A stretch of 15,464 nucleotides of DNA from Bacteroidales bacterium (GCA_017555445.1 JAFZGK010000005.1:1-15464); one strand, 5' to 3'; positions 1 to 6,509 are shown, counted from the stretch's first letter. Notes: generated by a model not told the origin, from the sequence alone. Numbers and translations are program-made.

Positions 1-312
1 AGCTTCCTCAACGCATGGAACACTTATCAGCAGATGAACGGCATGGAAGTCACTACAGAGCTCGACTTCTCTAAGGATCCTCTCTTCGGCCTCGAACTCG
101 CTGACCGTGAGACTCTCACAACAAACAAGGGAGAAGGCATCAAGATGGAGACAGGTTTCTTCTACAAGGGTGAGATTCCGCTCATCAAGGTAATCGCTGT
201 TGTTGACTATGGTCACTGGAACTTCATGCCTGCAGCGCAGGTGATGTGGGACTATTTCAAGATGTTCTCACGCGATCCTCAGACCAAGAAGCTTATCTAT
301 CATGGAAAGTAA
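1..312 (+). CDS. C-terminal part of an esterase-like alpha/beta hydrolase (5' end outside window)
   Basis: An open frame runs from the first base of the window to a TAA at 310-312, giving the last 103 residues of a longer protein. The fragment resembles the C-terminus of Bacteroidota secreted esterases of the PHB-depolymerase/feruloyl-esterase type. The motif YGHWNFMPAAQVMWDYF near the end has the right position and shape for the catalytic-histidine loop (GHWN) and the last helix of such an alpha/beta hydrolase. The catalytic serine, acid and any signal peptide would lie upstream and cannot be seen. The ATG at 34 is internal and should not be taken as the start. An intrinsic terminator follows about 55 bases later, so this is the last gene of its unit. 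The family assignment rests on resemblance of a short tail and is moderate; another hydrolase clan is possible. Confidence 0.6.
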   Translation, partial: SFLNAWNTYQQMNGMEVTTELDFSKDPLFGLELADRETLTTNKGEGIKMETGFFYKGEIPLIKVIAVVDYGHWNFMPAAQVMWDYFKMFSRDPQTKKLIYHGK

Positions 313-365
313 AAGCGCACCGCACTTTCTGTTCAAAGCGGTACAGCACTGATATTTATAAAATG

Positions 366-405
366 AGTGGTCCGGCAGCTGTTATCTGTCGGGCCATTAT
401 TTTTA
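366..405 (+). terminator. Intrinsic terminator after the esterase-like gene
   Basis: The arms GGTCCGGCAG (369-378) and CTGTCGGGCC (386-395) pair over 10 bases with two G-T wobbles around a 7-base loop. TGG/CCA pairing extends the stem slightly at its foot. A T-rich run (ATTATTTTT) follows directly. This is the expected form of a rho-independent terminator for the gene ending at 312. Confidence 0.8.
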
Positions 406-522
406 TGATTTCATTGAACATGTTATGAATATTTATTTGATTTTGGTGCAAAAATCAAACAAATTCCCTCACCCGGACCTCCCGCAGATTGTCCTCAGAC
501 CCCGATTTCATCACATAGCTGT

Positions 523-537
523 GTAAAAATTTTTTAC
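523..537. repeat. AT-rich 7-bp inverted repeat in the esterase/toxin intergenic gap
   Basis: GTAAAAA (523-529) and TTTTTAC (531-537) form a perfect inverted repeat around one T. It sits about 90 bases upstream of the toxin gene inside the 314-base gap between 312 and 627. The only other structures I see in this gap are the terminator (366-405) and the toxin promoter/operator (585-620). A role as a protein-binding site is possible, but AT-rich palindromes of this size arise easily by chance. Confidence 0.35.
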
Positions 538-584
538 GCGGATAACTCTCCCGAACTTTGTGGCTGACAAAATTACCGCAAGGT

Positions 585-610
585 AAAAGTTTAATTATTT
601 ATAAACTTTT
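585..610. promoter_or_regulatory. Perfect inverted repeat, likely antitoxin operator
   Basis: AAAAGTTTA (585-593) and TAAACTTTT (602-610) are exact reverse complements separated by 8 bases. The element ends two bases before the -7 box of the toxin-antitoxin promoter, and its left arm covers the place where the -33 box should be. A palindrome in this position is typical of autorepression by a dimeric HTH antitoxin such as HigA, alone or complexed with toxin. Binding itself is inferred. Confidence 0.6.
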
Positions 611-620
611 GATATATTTG
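590..620 (+). promoter_or_regulatory. Bacteroidota-type promoter of the toxin-antitoxin pair
   Basis: TATATTTG at 613-620 fits the Bacteroidota -7 consensus TAnnTTTG exactly. Nineteen bases upstream lies TTTA (590-593), a one-mismatch version of the -33 TTTG. Transcription should begin a few bases after 620, next to the toxin ATG at 627, so the message would have almost no 5' leader. Confidence 0.6.
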
Positions 621-626
621 CATGAG

Positions 627-980
627 ATGAAAGAAGAAAGGAAGATTTGGGCGTATAAGAATTATTTCATCGATTTTCTTGACACATTGAAGGAGCGCCA
701 GAAAGATAAGGTATATTATGTGCTGGATATGCTTAAGACTCAGGAACGTCTGAACGTCAAGTTTGTCAAATATATTAGAGAAGGATTGTTTGAGATAAGA
801 ATTTCTTCATGCGGGGAGGCCTTGAGGATATTCTTCATTTTTGATGAAGGCAATCTTGTCGTTCTCTTCAATGGATTTGACAAAAAGTCAAGGACGACTC
901 CTTCTGCTGAAATCGACATGGCGTTGAAATTAAAAAAGGAATACTATGAGTGGAAAAGAGAACAGACTGACAAGCATTGA
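627..980 (+). CDS. higB: HigB/RelE-family type II toxin (putative mRNA endonuclease)
   Basis: A 117-residue protein of the phage-derived Gp49-like/HigB toxin family, whose characterised members are ribosome-dependent mRNA interferases. The conserved core is visible: YVLDMLKTQERLNVKFVKYI (about residues 32-51), then a GLFEIRI strand, a LRIFFIFDEGNLVVLFNGF beta hairpin, and a terminal helix with KLKKEYYEWK. I place the start at ATG 627 (MKEERKIW), because the family begins near here and the upstream extension to 558 would run through the promoter. There is no clear ribosome-binding site. The gene overlaps the downstream antitoxin by 35 bases, the toxin-first order usual for higBA. It is visibly more AT-rich than the rhamnose genes, suggesting acquisition by transfer. 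Toxicity is inferred from family membership. Confidence 0.85.
   Translation: MKEERKIWAYKNYFIDFLDTLKERQKDKVYYVLDMLKTQERLNVKFVKYIREGLFEIRISSCGEALRIFFIFDEGNLVVLFNGFDKKSRTTPSAEIDMALKLKKEYYEWKREQTDKH
936..940 (+). promoter_or_regulatory. Ribosome-binding site of the antitoxin, inside the toxin gene
   Basis: AAGGA lies 5 bases before the ATG at 946. A Shine-Dalgarno-like site is not the rule in Bacteroidota, and here it contrasts with the toxin, which has none. It supports 946 as the antitoxin start and could favour antitoxin synthesis over toxin from the same message. Confidence 0.45.
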
Positions 981-1260
981 CGAACTGCTTGATCAGAGAT
1001 ATGGAAAAGTCGGTACCGAAGAGCGGGAACAGTTCCGTAGAGAGGCTTATGCATATTGCGCAGGCAAGGTCATATATGAGGCCAGAAGACGCGAGAAGAT
1101 GACTCAGACCCAACTGGCAGAGAAAATAGGTACAAACAAGACATATATATCAAAAATAGAGAATGGTCTTATAGAACCTGGAGTAGGGACCTTCTTCCGC
1201 ATTATTGATGCTTTAGGACTGAGGTGCGAAATCACAGAGGTTGTGGAAAGCAGCATGTGA
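946..1260 (+). CDS. higA: HigA-family antitoxin, XRE-type helix-turn-helix
   Basis: A 104-residue protein with a C-terminal Cro/C1-type (XRE) DNA-binding domain at about residues 46-98. The helix-turn-helix reads MTQTQLAEKIGTNKTYISKI, followed by ENGLIEPGVGTFFRIIDALG. The N-terminal part (residues 1-45, with DELLDQRYGKVGTEEREQF) is the usual HigA extension. It should neutralise the upstream HigB-type toxin and repress the shared promoter through the palindrome at 585-610. The start at 946 lies inside the toxin gene, so the two are translationally linked. I see no T-rich terminator hairpin immediately after the stop. Family assignment is firm; antitoxin function comes from the pairing and gene order. 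Confidence 0.85.
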   Translation: MSGKENRLTSIDELLDQRYGKVGTEEREQFRREAYAYCAGKVIYEARRREKMTQTQLAEKIGTNKTYISKIENGLIEPGVGTFFRIIDALGLRCEITEVVESSM

Positions 1261-1287
1261 TGTTCTTCAGACTGCTTGAAATATAAA

Positions 1288-1374
1288 ACTTACTGATTAT
1301 TCGGCAGAATGCGACAGCAACCTGTCTGAAGACGTCAAGGCCAAGTTGAAGGATATGAACGTGAAGATTATCTA
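1288..1374 (+). pseudogene. Possible 3'-end remnant of a lost gene
   Basis: After the antitoxin, an open frame without a start codon of its own reads TDYSAECDSNLSEDVKAKLK and then DMNVKII before a TAA at 1372-1374. It is preceded in frame by a TGA near 1276. The charged, helix-like composition and natural-looking C-terminus resemble the tail of a real protein, but at under 30 codons this can be chance. I cannot name a parent gene. The 123-base gap 1261-1383 holds nothing else I can support. Confidence 0.25.
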
Positions 1375-1383
1375 ACTTGCTAT

Positions 1384-1695
1384 TTATTTTTCCTGGAAGA
1401 TCTGACGATTTCCTCTTATCTCTATATGAGGAACATCTCCTACCATCTCCGTCTGAGAAACGACCACTCCCGGAATGCTGTTGCGTAGAAAGTCGAAGAT
1501 ATCCGTATATATGTTTTCCACAGCTTCGGTCATCTCTACTTCTGAAACTGAAAAAGCAAGGTTTTTACGGGAGACCTGACCGAATCCGACGTCTACCATT
1601 TCCTGTTCAGTACCTTCCCATTCGGCTGGCATCTGTTTTACAGTGCCGCAAGAAACGGCTGCAGACAACAAGAGAATATATAGAATCTTCTTCAT
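1384..1695 (-). CDS. Short lipoprotein resembling a truncated TonB-receptor plug domain
   Basis: A 103-residue predicted lipoprotein. It starts MKKILYILLLSAAVSCG with a lipobox ending at Cys16. I prefer the ATG at 1695 over the one three codons upstream (1704) because it begins a standard signal peptide. After a linker, the segment VGFGQVSRKNLAFSVSEV and then IYTDIFDFLRNSIPGVVVS and HIEIRGNR follows the pattern of small Bacteroidota lipoproteins made of a TonB-dependent-receptor plug domain (a GYG..V..NLT..VS stretch, then an IYDYLRGKVPGV-like helix and an IRG strand). In that family the chain normally continues with PLILVDG and a D-A-(S)-A-IYG segment; here it stops after RGNRQIFQEK. The protein is thus either a short variant or a truncated remnant. 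No promoter is evident upstream. Its role is unknown. Confidence 0.6.
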   Translation of the reverse strand: MKKILYILLLSAAVSCGTVKQMPAEWEGTEQEMVDVGFGQVSRKNLAFSVSEVEMTEAVENIYTDIFDFLRNSIPGVVVSQTEMVGDVPHIEIRGNRQIFQEK

Positions 1696-1780
1696 TTGAA
1701 TCATGTTTTTACACAGTTATAAATTTTGTGGCAAAGAACGACGCACCGTCAGTCCAAGAAGTCAGCAAACACGATATTAT

Positions 1781-1830
1781 AAAAACAATGATGCTGACTA
1801 ACGGTCATTGATGACAGGTCAGTCAGCATC
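1781..1830 (-). terminator. Intrinsic terminator after the MBL hydrolase gene
   Basis: GATGCTGACT (1790-1799) and AGTCAGCATC (1821-1830) are perfect 10-base complements. A second internal stem, GTCAT/ATGAC, lies within the loop. Read on the minus strand the hairpin is followed by ATTGTTTTT (complement of 1781-1789). It lies about 20 bases after the stop of the gene ending at 1851 and should terminate the regulator-hydrolase transcript. Confidence 0.8.
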
Positions 1831-1850
1831 AAGCGGTTATATAGCCAGAT

Positions 1851-2678
1851 TTACTTCAATGCACTGTCAGCGTAGTTGATGCGGACTCCATGCATGGAAA
1901 GTACATTGTTGAGTCCCATCATTCCCTGAGGGTTCTTTTCTCCTGCAAGCTTACCATCGAGGACGTCACGACTCATCTGCATCATATCCGCAACGCGCTG
2001 CTGTGTCTCGCAGTTGCGTCCCATATAGTGACCGGGGTAAAGCTTTGTTATATTATGCTTCTTCATATACTCAAGAGTCCTCTGGCATGTCATGAGAAGG
2101 GTTGACCAGTTTGTGGTAAGGAGAAGGTTACCTGAACCGAATGCGTCTCCGCTGAAACCATAACCGGCAGCCTTGTCCATGAATGTGGTAGAACCAGGAG
2201 TATGTCCAGGAGTGAATACAACTTCGATCTCACGACCGCCAAGATCGATAATCTCACCATCAACAAGATACTTGATCTCGCCTTTGTAACCATGCATCAT
2301 TGATTCAACATTGACCATATCGGCTGCATTGATATAGATCTCATCAAAATAATTCACAGCAGAGCCTGTATGGTCAGGATGAACATGAGTTGCAATCAGA
2401 GTAACTGGCTTTGATGTGATCTGAGCAATGATCTTGTCATAATCCTTGATCTCTGTGCCAGCGTCAAGGACTATGGCACGGTCTTCACCTTCAATGATGT
2501 AGATAGCCTCGTTTGCCATGACATGTCCGTTTCCATGCCATGTATGCTCGTCAATCTGACGGATCTCAAGATCCTCTCCCTTATAGACTGTCTTTTCTTC
2601 AAAACCTGGTCTGGGACCCTGTGCGCATGCTGCAAAGGCTGCACAGACTGCAAATGCAGATAATAAATACTTTCTCAT
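1851..2678 (-). CDS. Exported metallo-beta-lactamase-fold hydrolase
   Basis: A 275-residue MBL-superfamily protein. The metal-binding set is complete: H98-x-H100-x-D102-H103 (THVHPDHTGS), H159 (FTPGHTPGST), D178 (FSGDAF) and H217 (YPGHY). Spacing fits the two-metal hydrolase branch that includes glyoxalase II-like enzymes. The N-terminus MRKYLLSAFAVCAAFAACAQ is a signal peptide; it could be cleaved as a lipoprotein at Cys18 (FAAC) or by signal peptidase I after Ala19, so the enzyme is probably outside the cytoplasm. I chose ATG 2678, since upstream codons to 2774 lie inside the regulator gene and spoil the signal peptide. It starts 19 bases after the AraC-type regulator gene on the same strand with no terminator between, so co-transcription is likely. 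The substrate is unknown; a lactone, thioester or phosphoester is possible. Confidence 0.85.
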   Translation of the reverse strand: MRKYLLSAFAVCAAFAACAQGPRPGFEEKTVYKGEDLEIRQIDEHTWHGNGHVMANEAIYIIEGEDRAIVLDAGTEIKDYDKIIAQITSKPVTLIATHVHPDHTGSAVNYFDEIYINAADMVNVESMMHGYKGEIKYLVDGEIIDLGGREIEVVFTPGHTPGSTTFMDKAAGYGFSGDAFGSGNLLLTTNWSTLLMTCQRTLEYMKKHNITKLYPGHYMGRNCETQQRVADMMQMSRDVLDGKLAGEKNPQGMMGLNNVLSMHGVRINYADSALK

Positions 2679-2697
2679 TGTGCTATTGTTTTTGTGT

Positions 2698-3567
2698 TTA
2701 TGCTTTTCTGAACTCGCTTGGCGACATACCTGTCTTCTTTCTGAAAGCAGTAGCAAAATATTCCGGACTCTCAAAATGGAGTATATAAGAAATCTCTTTT
2801 ACTGATGCTGTCGTTCCACGAAGCATCTCCTTTGCTCTATGAAGCTTAAGATTAATGAAATATTGAGCAGGTGAAAGTCCTGTATATTTCTTGAAGGCAT
2901 GACGGAATGTCGTATAACTCATGTTCAGATACTCTGCTACGTCAGGCATGCTGATATCTGATTCGACAGAATCCTGGAGATATGCTCTTGCCTTGTCGAT
3001 GATTTTCGGAAATTCACTGCCCGGTTGAAGTCTATTGTTACGACTGGTCATGAACATCAGACCAAGGAGATGATTCACCACTCCTGCCAGCAATTGTTGA
3101 AAATATGGCTCCTGTCTTGTAGCCGTACGGATCGCTTCCCTGTACAATTCTACTACAGTTTCGCTATAACCTATATTGTACACCGGCTTCTCCACCGAGA
3201 AGAATCCTGCATCGACACGATGATCTATGTTAGCTCCACTGAAGCCAATCCAATATTCTTTCCAACCTGTAGACGGATCTGGACGATACGAGTGCCATTC
3301 TCCTGGAAACAGAAGAAACATATCTCCTGTTTTTATATTATATTGACCTCCTCTGCGCGTATTCAGGACTCCTTCTCCATCAACTATATAGAGAAGCTGA
3401 TACTCAGACAGCACCCTGCCATTATCAGGTTTGAAAAGATACTCCTGATTATGATTCTGAGGCGGATAATCCTCTCCTGCACCAACTTTCTGATATCCTA
3501 CAGAACATACAGTAAGTCCCCATTGTTCATCACGCTCATTCTGCGCTATATATTTTATAGGCTCCAT
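2698..3567 (-). CDS. rhaR: AraC-family transcriptional regulator, likely RhaR-like activator of the rhamnose operon
   Basis: A 289-residue protein with an N-terminal cupin-like sensing domain (about residues 20-110, including YQLLYIVDGEGVLNT and GDMFLLFPGEWHSYRPD). A linker follows, then a C-terminal AraC/XylS DNA-binding domain (about 188-289). Both helix-turn-helix units are visible: SMPDVAEYLNMSYTTFRHAF around 207-225 and SVKEISYILHFESPEYFATA around 255-274, ending in the usual GMSPSEFRK. It is divergent from the rhamnose catabolic operon across a 192-base gap. In Bacteroides thetaiotaomicron an AraC-type RhaR encoded beside the rha genes activates them in response to rhamnose, so I infer the same role here. 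The cupin domain would bind L-rhamnose or a relative. The rhaR symbol rests mainly on context. Confidence 0.8.
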   Translation of the reverse strand: MEPIKYIAQNERDEQWGLTVCSVGYQKVGAGEDYPPQNHNQEYLFKPDNGRVLSEYQLLYIVDGEGVLNTRRGGQYNIKTGDMFLLFPGEWHSYRPDPSTGWKEYWIGFSGANIDHRVDAGFFSVEKPVYNIGYSETVVELYREAIRTATRQEPYFQQLLAGVVNHLLGLMFMTSRNNRLQPGSEFPKIIDKARAYLQDSVESDISMPDVAEYLNMSYTTFRHAFKKYTGLSPAQYFINLKLHRAKEMLRGTTASVKEISYILHFESPEYFATAFRKKTGMSPSEFRKA

Positions 3568-3759
3568 GATTTTTGGTTAGTTATTTACGTGGTCAAATAA
3601 ACAATCGGCAACAAATAGCCACTACAAGTTTAAATATAAATTCCGAACAATCTATCCAAAATGTCATTTAATTTATACTGAACACCAAAAAACATACGAC
3701 ATACTACTTCCATTCATGATAAATTTGCGTAGTAAACCCACACAAAATCACGCTAAAAC
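3568..3759. other. Divergent regulatory region between rhaR and the rha operon
   Basis: This 192-base AT-rich gap must hold the rhaR promoter (minus), the rha operon promoter (plus) and the regulator sites. The plus-strand -7 box is clear (listed separately). Candidate repeated elements are ACATAC at 3692-3697 and 3699-3704, AACAATC at 3600-3606 and 3646-3652, and CCAAAA at 3656-3661 and 3685-3690. None shows the roughly 21-base spacing of direct half-sites that would clearly mark an AraC operator. No convincing minus-strand promoter was found; TTTATTTG, read on the minus strand around 3595, is a one-mismatch -7 candidate. Confidence 0.5.
3720..3727 (+). promoter_or_regulatory. -7 element of the rha operon promoter, without a -33 box
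   Basis: TAAATTTG matches the Bacteroidota -7 consensus TAnnTTTG at every fixed position. Nineteen bases upstream, where TTTG is expected, the sequence is CGAC. A strong -7 with no -33 suggests a promoter needing an activator, which fits the divergent AraC-type regulator. Transcription would start about 25 bases before the rhaK ATG at 3760. Confidence 0.6.
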
Positions 3760-5238
3760 ATGGAAATTTCTAATTATTTAGCCGTTGACCTCGGCGCAAC
3801 AAGCGGAAGGACAGTTCTCGCAAGTTTTGACGGCCAAAAAGTAAAGATGACTGAATTGACAAGATTCAGCAACCCAATGATTCCTATAGGCGGTCATCTA
3901 TACTGGGACATAGCTGGACTGTACAATGAAATATTAATGGGCCTTAAAAAAGTGGCCGACGAGGGAATACAGCTCAATTCAATTGGAATAGACACGTGGG
4001 GCTGCGACTTTGCTTTCTTCGGAAAGGACGGACAACTCCTGGGACTTCCTCATTGTTATCGTGACAGTCATACAGAGGGGGCTCAGCAGAAATTCTTTGA
4101 GAGAATGTCTGCATCAGAAGTCTATAGCCGGACAGGTATCCAGTTCATGGACTTCAACTCACTCTTCCAGATGGACACAATCAAGCGTAATGGCGGGTCA
4201 GCACTTGAGGCGGCAGACAAGGTTCTTTTCATTCCTGACGCACTCATCTACATGCTCACAGGCAAGGCAATCTGCGAATACACCGTAGCCTCAACTTCCC
4301 AGATGCTCAATCCTGTCACAGGAGACCTTGACGAGGACATCCTCAACACCCTCGGCATACCACGCGAAAGATTCGGCAAGCTTACTCAGCCAGGTACAGT
4401 AGTCGGACAGCTTACCACTCAGGTGCAGGAGTTCACTGGCCTTCCGGCAATCGATGTGGTTACCGTCGCAGGACATGACACAGGATCGGCAGTAGCTGCT
4501 GTCCCTGCCGAAAATGAGGAATATGCATATCTCAGTTGCGGAACCTGGTCACTTCTCGGCATCGAAACGCCGCAGGCCATCATAACAGAAGAAAGTTTTC
4601 ATCATAACTTCACAAACGAAGGAGGAATTGAAGGCACCACAAGATTTCTGAAGAACATCTGCGGACTCTGGATATTCGAGCAGTGCCGAAAGGAATTCAA
4701 GAACGCACCGGAAGGAGTAGCAGAACTTGTAGCACTTTGTGAAACCACCGATTTCTCAAGCCTTATCGACCCTGATGCTGCATGTTTCAGCCACCCGTCA
4801 TCGATGAGTGCTGCTATCAATGATTATTGCGTCAGGACAGGGCAGGCTGTCCCTCAAAGTCCGGCAGAATACTGCAGGGTAATCTTCAGAAGTCTTGCGC
4901 TGAGATATCGTCAGGTGGTGGAAATCCTCGAAAGTATGGCTCCGTTCAGCATAAGAAAACTTCATGTTATAGGCGGAGGCTCCCTCAACAGACACCTCAT
5001 GCAATATGCTGCCAACTCCCTCAAGATGCCTGTAATCTGCGGACCGGTAGAAGGAACAGCTCTTGGAAACATTCTTATGCAGATCAAGTCTGCAGGCAAG
5101 GTGGAGACACTGCCGCAGATGCGTGCAATCTCAGCTGCATCTGTCGAACTGAAGACATATATGCCGGAAAACACTTCAGAATGGGATAAGGCATATGAGC
5201 AGTTCATCGACATTCAGAACAGATATAATAATCACTAA
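3760..5238 (+). CDS. rhaK: Rhamnulokinase
   Basis: A 492-residue cytoplasmic sugar kinase of the FGGY family that phosphorylates L-rhamnulose with ATP to L-rhamnulose 1-phosphate. Visible family features are the N-terminal phosphate-binding motif DLGATSGR (10-17), the substrate-side segment IDTWGCDFAF (78-87), the likely catalytic base D240 in VAGHDTGSAV, the strand-turn LSCGTWSLLG (258-267), and the C-terminal adenosine motif VIGGGSLNRHLMQYAANSL (403-421) followed by EGTALGN. Length is normal for Bacteroides RhaK, equivalent to E. coli RhaB. The start is the first ATG after the promoter, and MEISNYLAVDLG begins directly with the kinase fold. It is the first gene of the operon; the isomerase gene starts 13 bases after its stop. 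Specificity for rhamnulose is supported by the neighbours. Confidence 0.95.
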   Translation: MEISNYLAVDLGATSGRTVLASFDGQKVKMTELTRFSNPMIPIGGHLYWDIAGLYNEILMGLKKVADEGIQLNSIGIDTWGCDFAFFGKDGQLLGLPHCYRDSHTEGAQQKFFERMSASEVYSRTGIQFMDFNSLFQMDTIKRNGGSALEAADKVLFIPDALIYMLTGKAICEYTVASTSQMLNPVTGDLDEDILNTLGIPRERFGKLTQPGTVVGQLTTQVQEFTGLPAIDVVTVAGHDTGSAVAAVPAENEEYAYLSCGTWSLLGIETPQAIITEESFHHNFTNEGGIEGTTRFLKNICGLWIFEQCRKEFKNAPEGVAELVALCETTDFSSLIDPDAACFSHPSSMSAAINDYCVRTGQAVPQSPAEYCRVIFRSLALRYRQVVEILESMAPFSIRKLHVIGGGSLNRHLMQYAANSLKMPVICGPVEGTALGNILMQIKSAGKVETLPQMRAISAASVELKTYMPENTSEWDKAYEQFIDIQNRYNNH

Positions 5239-5251
5239 ACCACATAATAAC

Positions 5252-6505
5252 ATGAAAGAAGCACTTATCCATCAGGCTTATGAAATCGCCAAGGAGCGAT
5301 ATGCAGCCCTCGGAATTGACACAGAGAAGGTTCTTGAACAGCTTCAGAACTTCCATTTGAGCATGCACTGTTGGCAGGCAGACGACGTAAAAGGTTTTGA
5401 GGTGCAGGCTGGTGCACTCTCAGGAGGTATCCAGTCTACAGGAAACTATCCTGGAGCGGCAAGAAATATTGACGAACTCCGCGCTGACGTCTTGAAAGCA
5501 AAGAGTCTTATCCCAGGTAACCACAGACTCAATCTCCATGAGATCTACGGAGACTTTCAGGGCAAAGTGGTTGACCGTGACGAAGTTACTGTAGACTATT
5601 TCCAGAGCTGGATAGATTGGGCAAAGGAACACGACACAAAGCTCGACTTCAATTCGACTTCATTCTCACATCCAAAGAGCGGCAATCTTTCTCTCTCAAA
5701 CCCTGATGAGAGCATCCGTGCGTTCTGGGTAGAGCACTCAAGACGTTGCCGTGATATCGCCGATGCGATCGGCAAGGCTCAGAACGACCCTTGTATCATG
5801 AATACTTGGGTACACGACGGCTGCAAGGACGTGTCTGTTAATCACTCGCTCTATCGCGCCACCCTCAAGAAATCCCTTGATGAAATCTTCGCAGAGAAGA
5901 AGGAGTGGATGAAGGACTGCATCGAAGGAAAGGTATTCGGAATCGGTCTCGAGAGCTTCACCGTCGGTTCACACGATTTCTACACTGCATACGCTGCAAA
6001 GAACAACATGATGCTTACCATCGATACAGGTCACTATCATCCTACAGAAGTTCCTGGTGACAAGGTTTCTGCCGTGCTTCAGTTCGTACCTGAACTCATG
6101 CTTCACGTAAGCCGCCCTGTACGCTGGGACTCAGACCATGTCACAATCATGGATGACATGACTCAGGACCTCTTCTCGGAGATCGTACGTGCGGATGCAC
6201 TCGACAGAGTTCATTACGGACTCGACTTCTTCGACGGATCGATCAACCGCATCGGCGCATACGTGATCGGTTCACGCTCGGCACAGAAGTGCATGACAAG
6301 AGCTCTCCTCGAGCCAAGAGAACTCATCGGCAAGCTTGAACTTGAGGGTGACACATTCCAGGTGCTCCAGCTCATCGAGGAAGGCAAGACAATGCCATGG
6401 AATGCAGTCTATGACGAGTTCTGTGTACGCAACAACGTGCCTGTAGGCAACGACGTCATTGCCGTGATCAAGGAATACGAAAAGTCAGTTCTTTTAAACA
6501 GATAG
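5252..6505 (+). CDS. rhaI: L-rhamnose isomerase
   Basis: A 417-residue cytoplasmic metal-dependent isomerase converting L-rhamnose to L-rhamnulose, the entry step of the pathway (RhaI in Bacteroides, RhaA in E. coli). The metal ligands of the E. coli enzyme all have counterparts at a constant shift of nine residues after the first: E234 (GIGLESF), D258 (LTIDTGHYHPTE), H285 (LMLHVSRPVRW) and D293/D295 (RWDSDH). Other family blocks are HCWQADDVKGFE (39-50), where the expected substrate-binding loop lies, and DFQGKVVDRDEVTVDYFQSW (101-120). I start at ATG 5252, giving MKEALIHQAYEIAKERY; the in-frame ATG at 5195 lies inside rhaK and adds an unrelated tail. The stop is 4 bases before the next start, so the genes are tightly co-transcribed. 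Confidence 0.96.
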   Translation: MKEALIHQAYEIAKERYAALGIDTEKVLEQLQNFHLSMHCWQADDVKGFEVQAGALSGGIQSTGNYPGAARNIDELRADVLKAKSLIPGNHRLNLHEIYGDFQGKVVDRDEVTVDYFQSWIDWAKEHDTKLDFNSTSFSHPKSGNLSLSNPDESIRAFWVEHSRRCRDIADAIGKAQNDPCIMNTWVHDGCKDVSVNHSLYRATLKKSLDEIFAEKKEWMKDCIEGKVFGIGLESFTVGSHDFYTAYAAKNNMMLTIDTGHYHPTEVPGDKVSAVLQFVPELMLHVSRPVRWDSDHVTIMDDMTQDLFSEIVRADALDRVHYGLDFFDGSINRIGAYVIGSRSAQKCMTRALLEPRELIGKLELEGDTFQVLQLIEEGKTMPWNAVYDEFCVRNNVPVGNDVIAVIKEYEKSVLLNR

Positions 6506-6509
6506 TATC

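Noticed and set aside
558..626. Upstream ATG at 558 as the toxin start
   Set aside because: The 23 extra codons cover the promoter and operator palindrome, and the family N-terminus fits the ATG at 627.
1377..1811. Plus-strand frame (144 codons) opposite the short lipoprotein
   Set aside because: The minus-strand frame has a convincing signal peptide and plug-like segments, and the plus frame runs through the MBL terminator hairpin; only the minus frame is kept.
2679..2774. Upstream start at 2774 for the MBL hydrolase
   Set aside because: The extension overlaps the regulator's coding end and would place 32 charged residues before an otherwise normal signal peptide.
3692..3704. Tandem ACATAC repeat as a defined RhaR operator
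   Set aside because: A 7-base period does not match the roughly 21-base spacing of AraC-type half-sites, and the unit is short and AT-rich; kept only as a hint.
5195..5251. Upstream ATG at 5195 for the rhamnose isomerase
   Set aside because: It lies inside rhaK and adds residues unlike the family; ATG 5252 gives the expected N-terminus and length.
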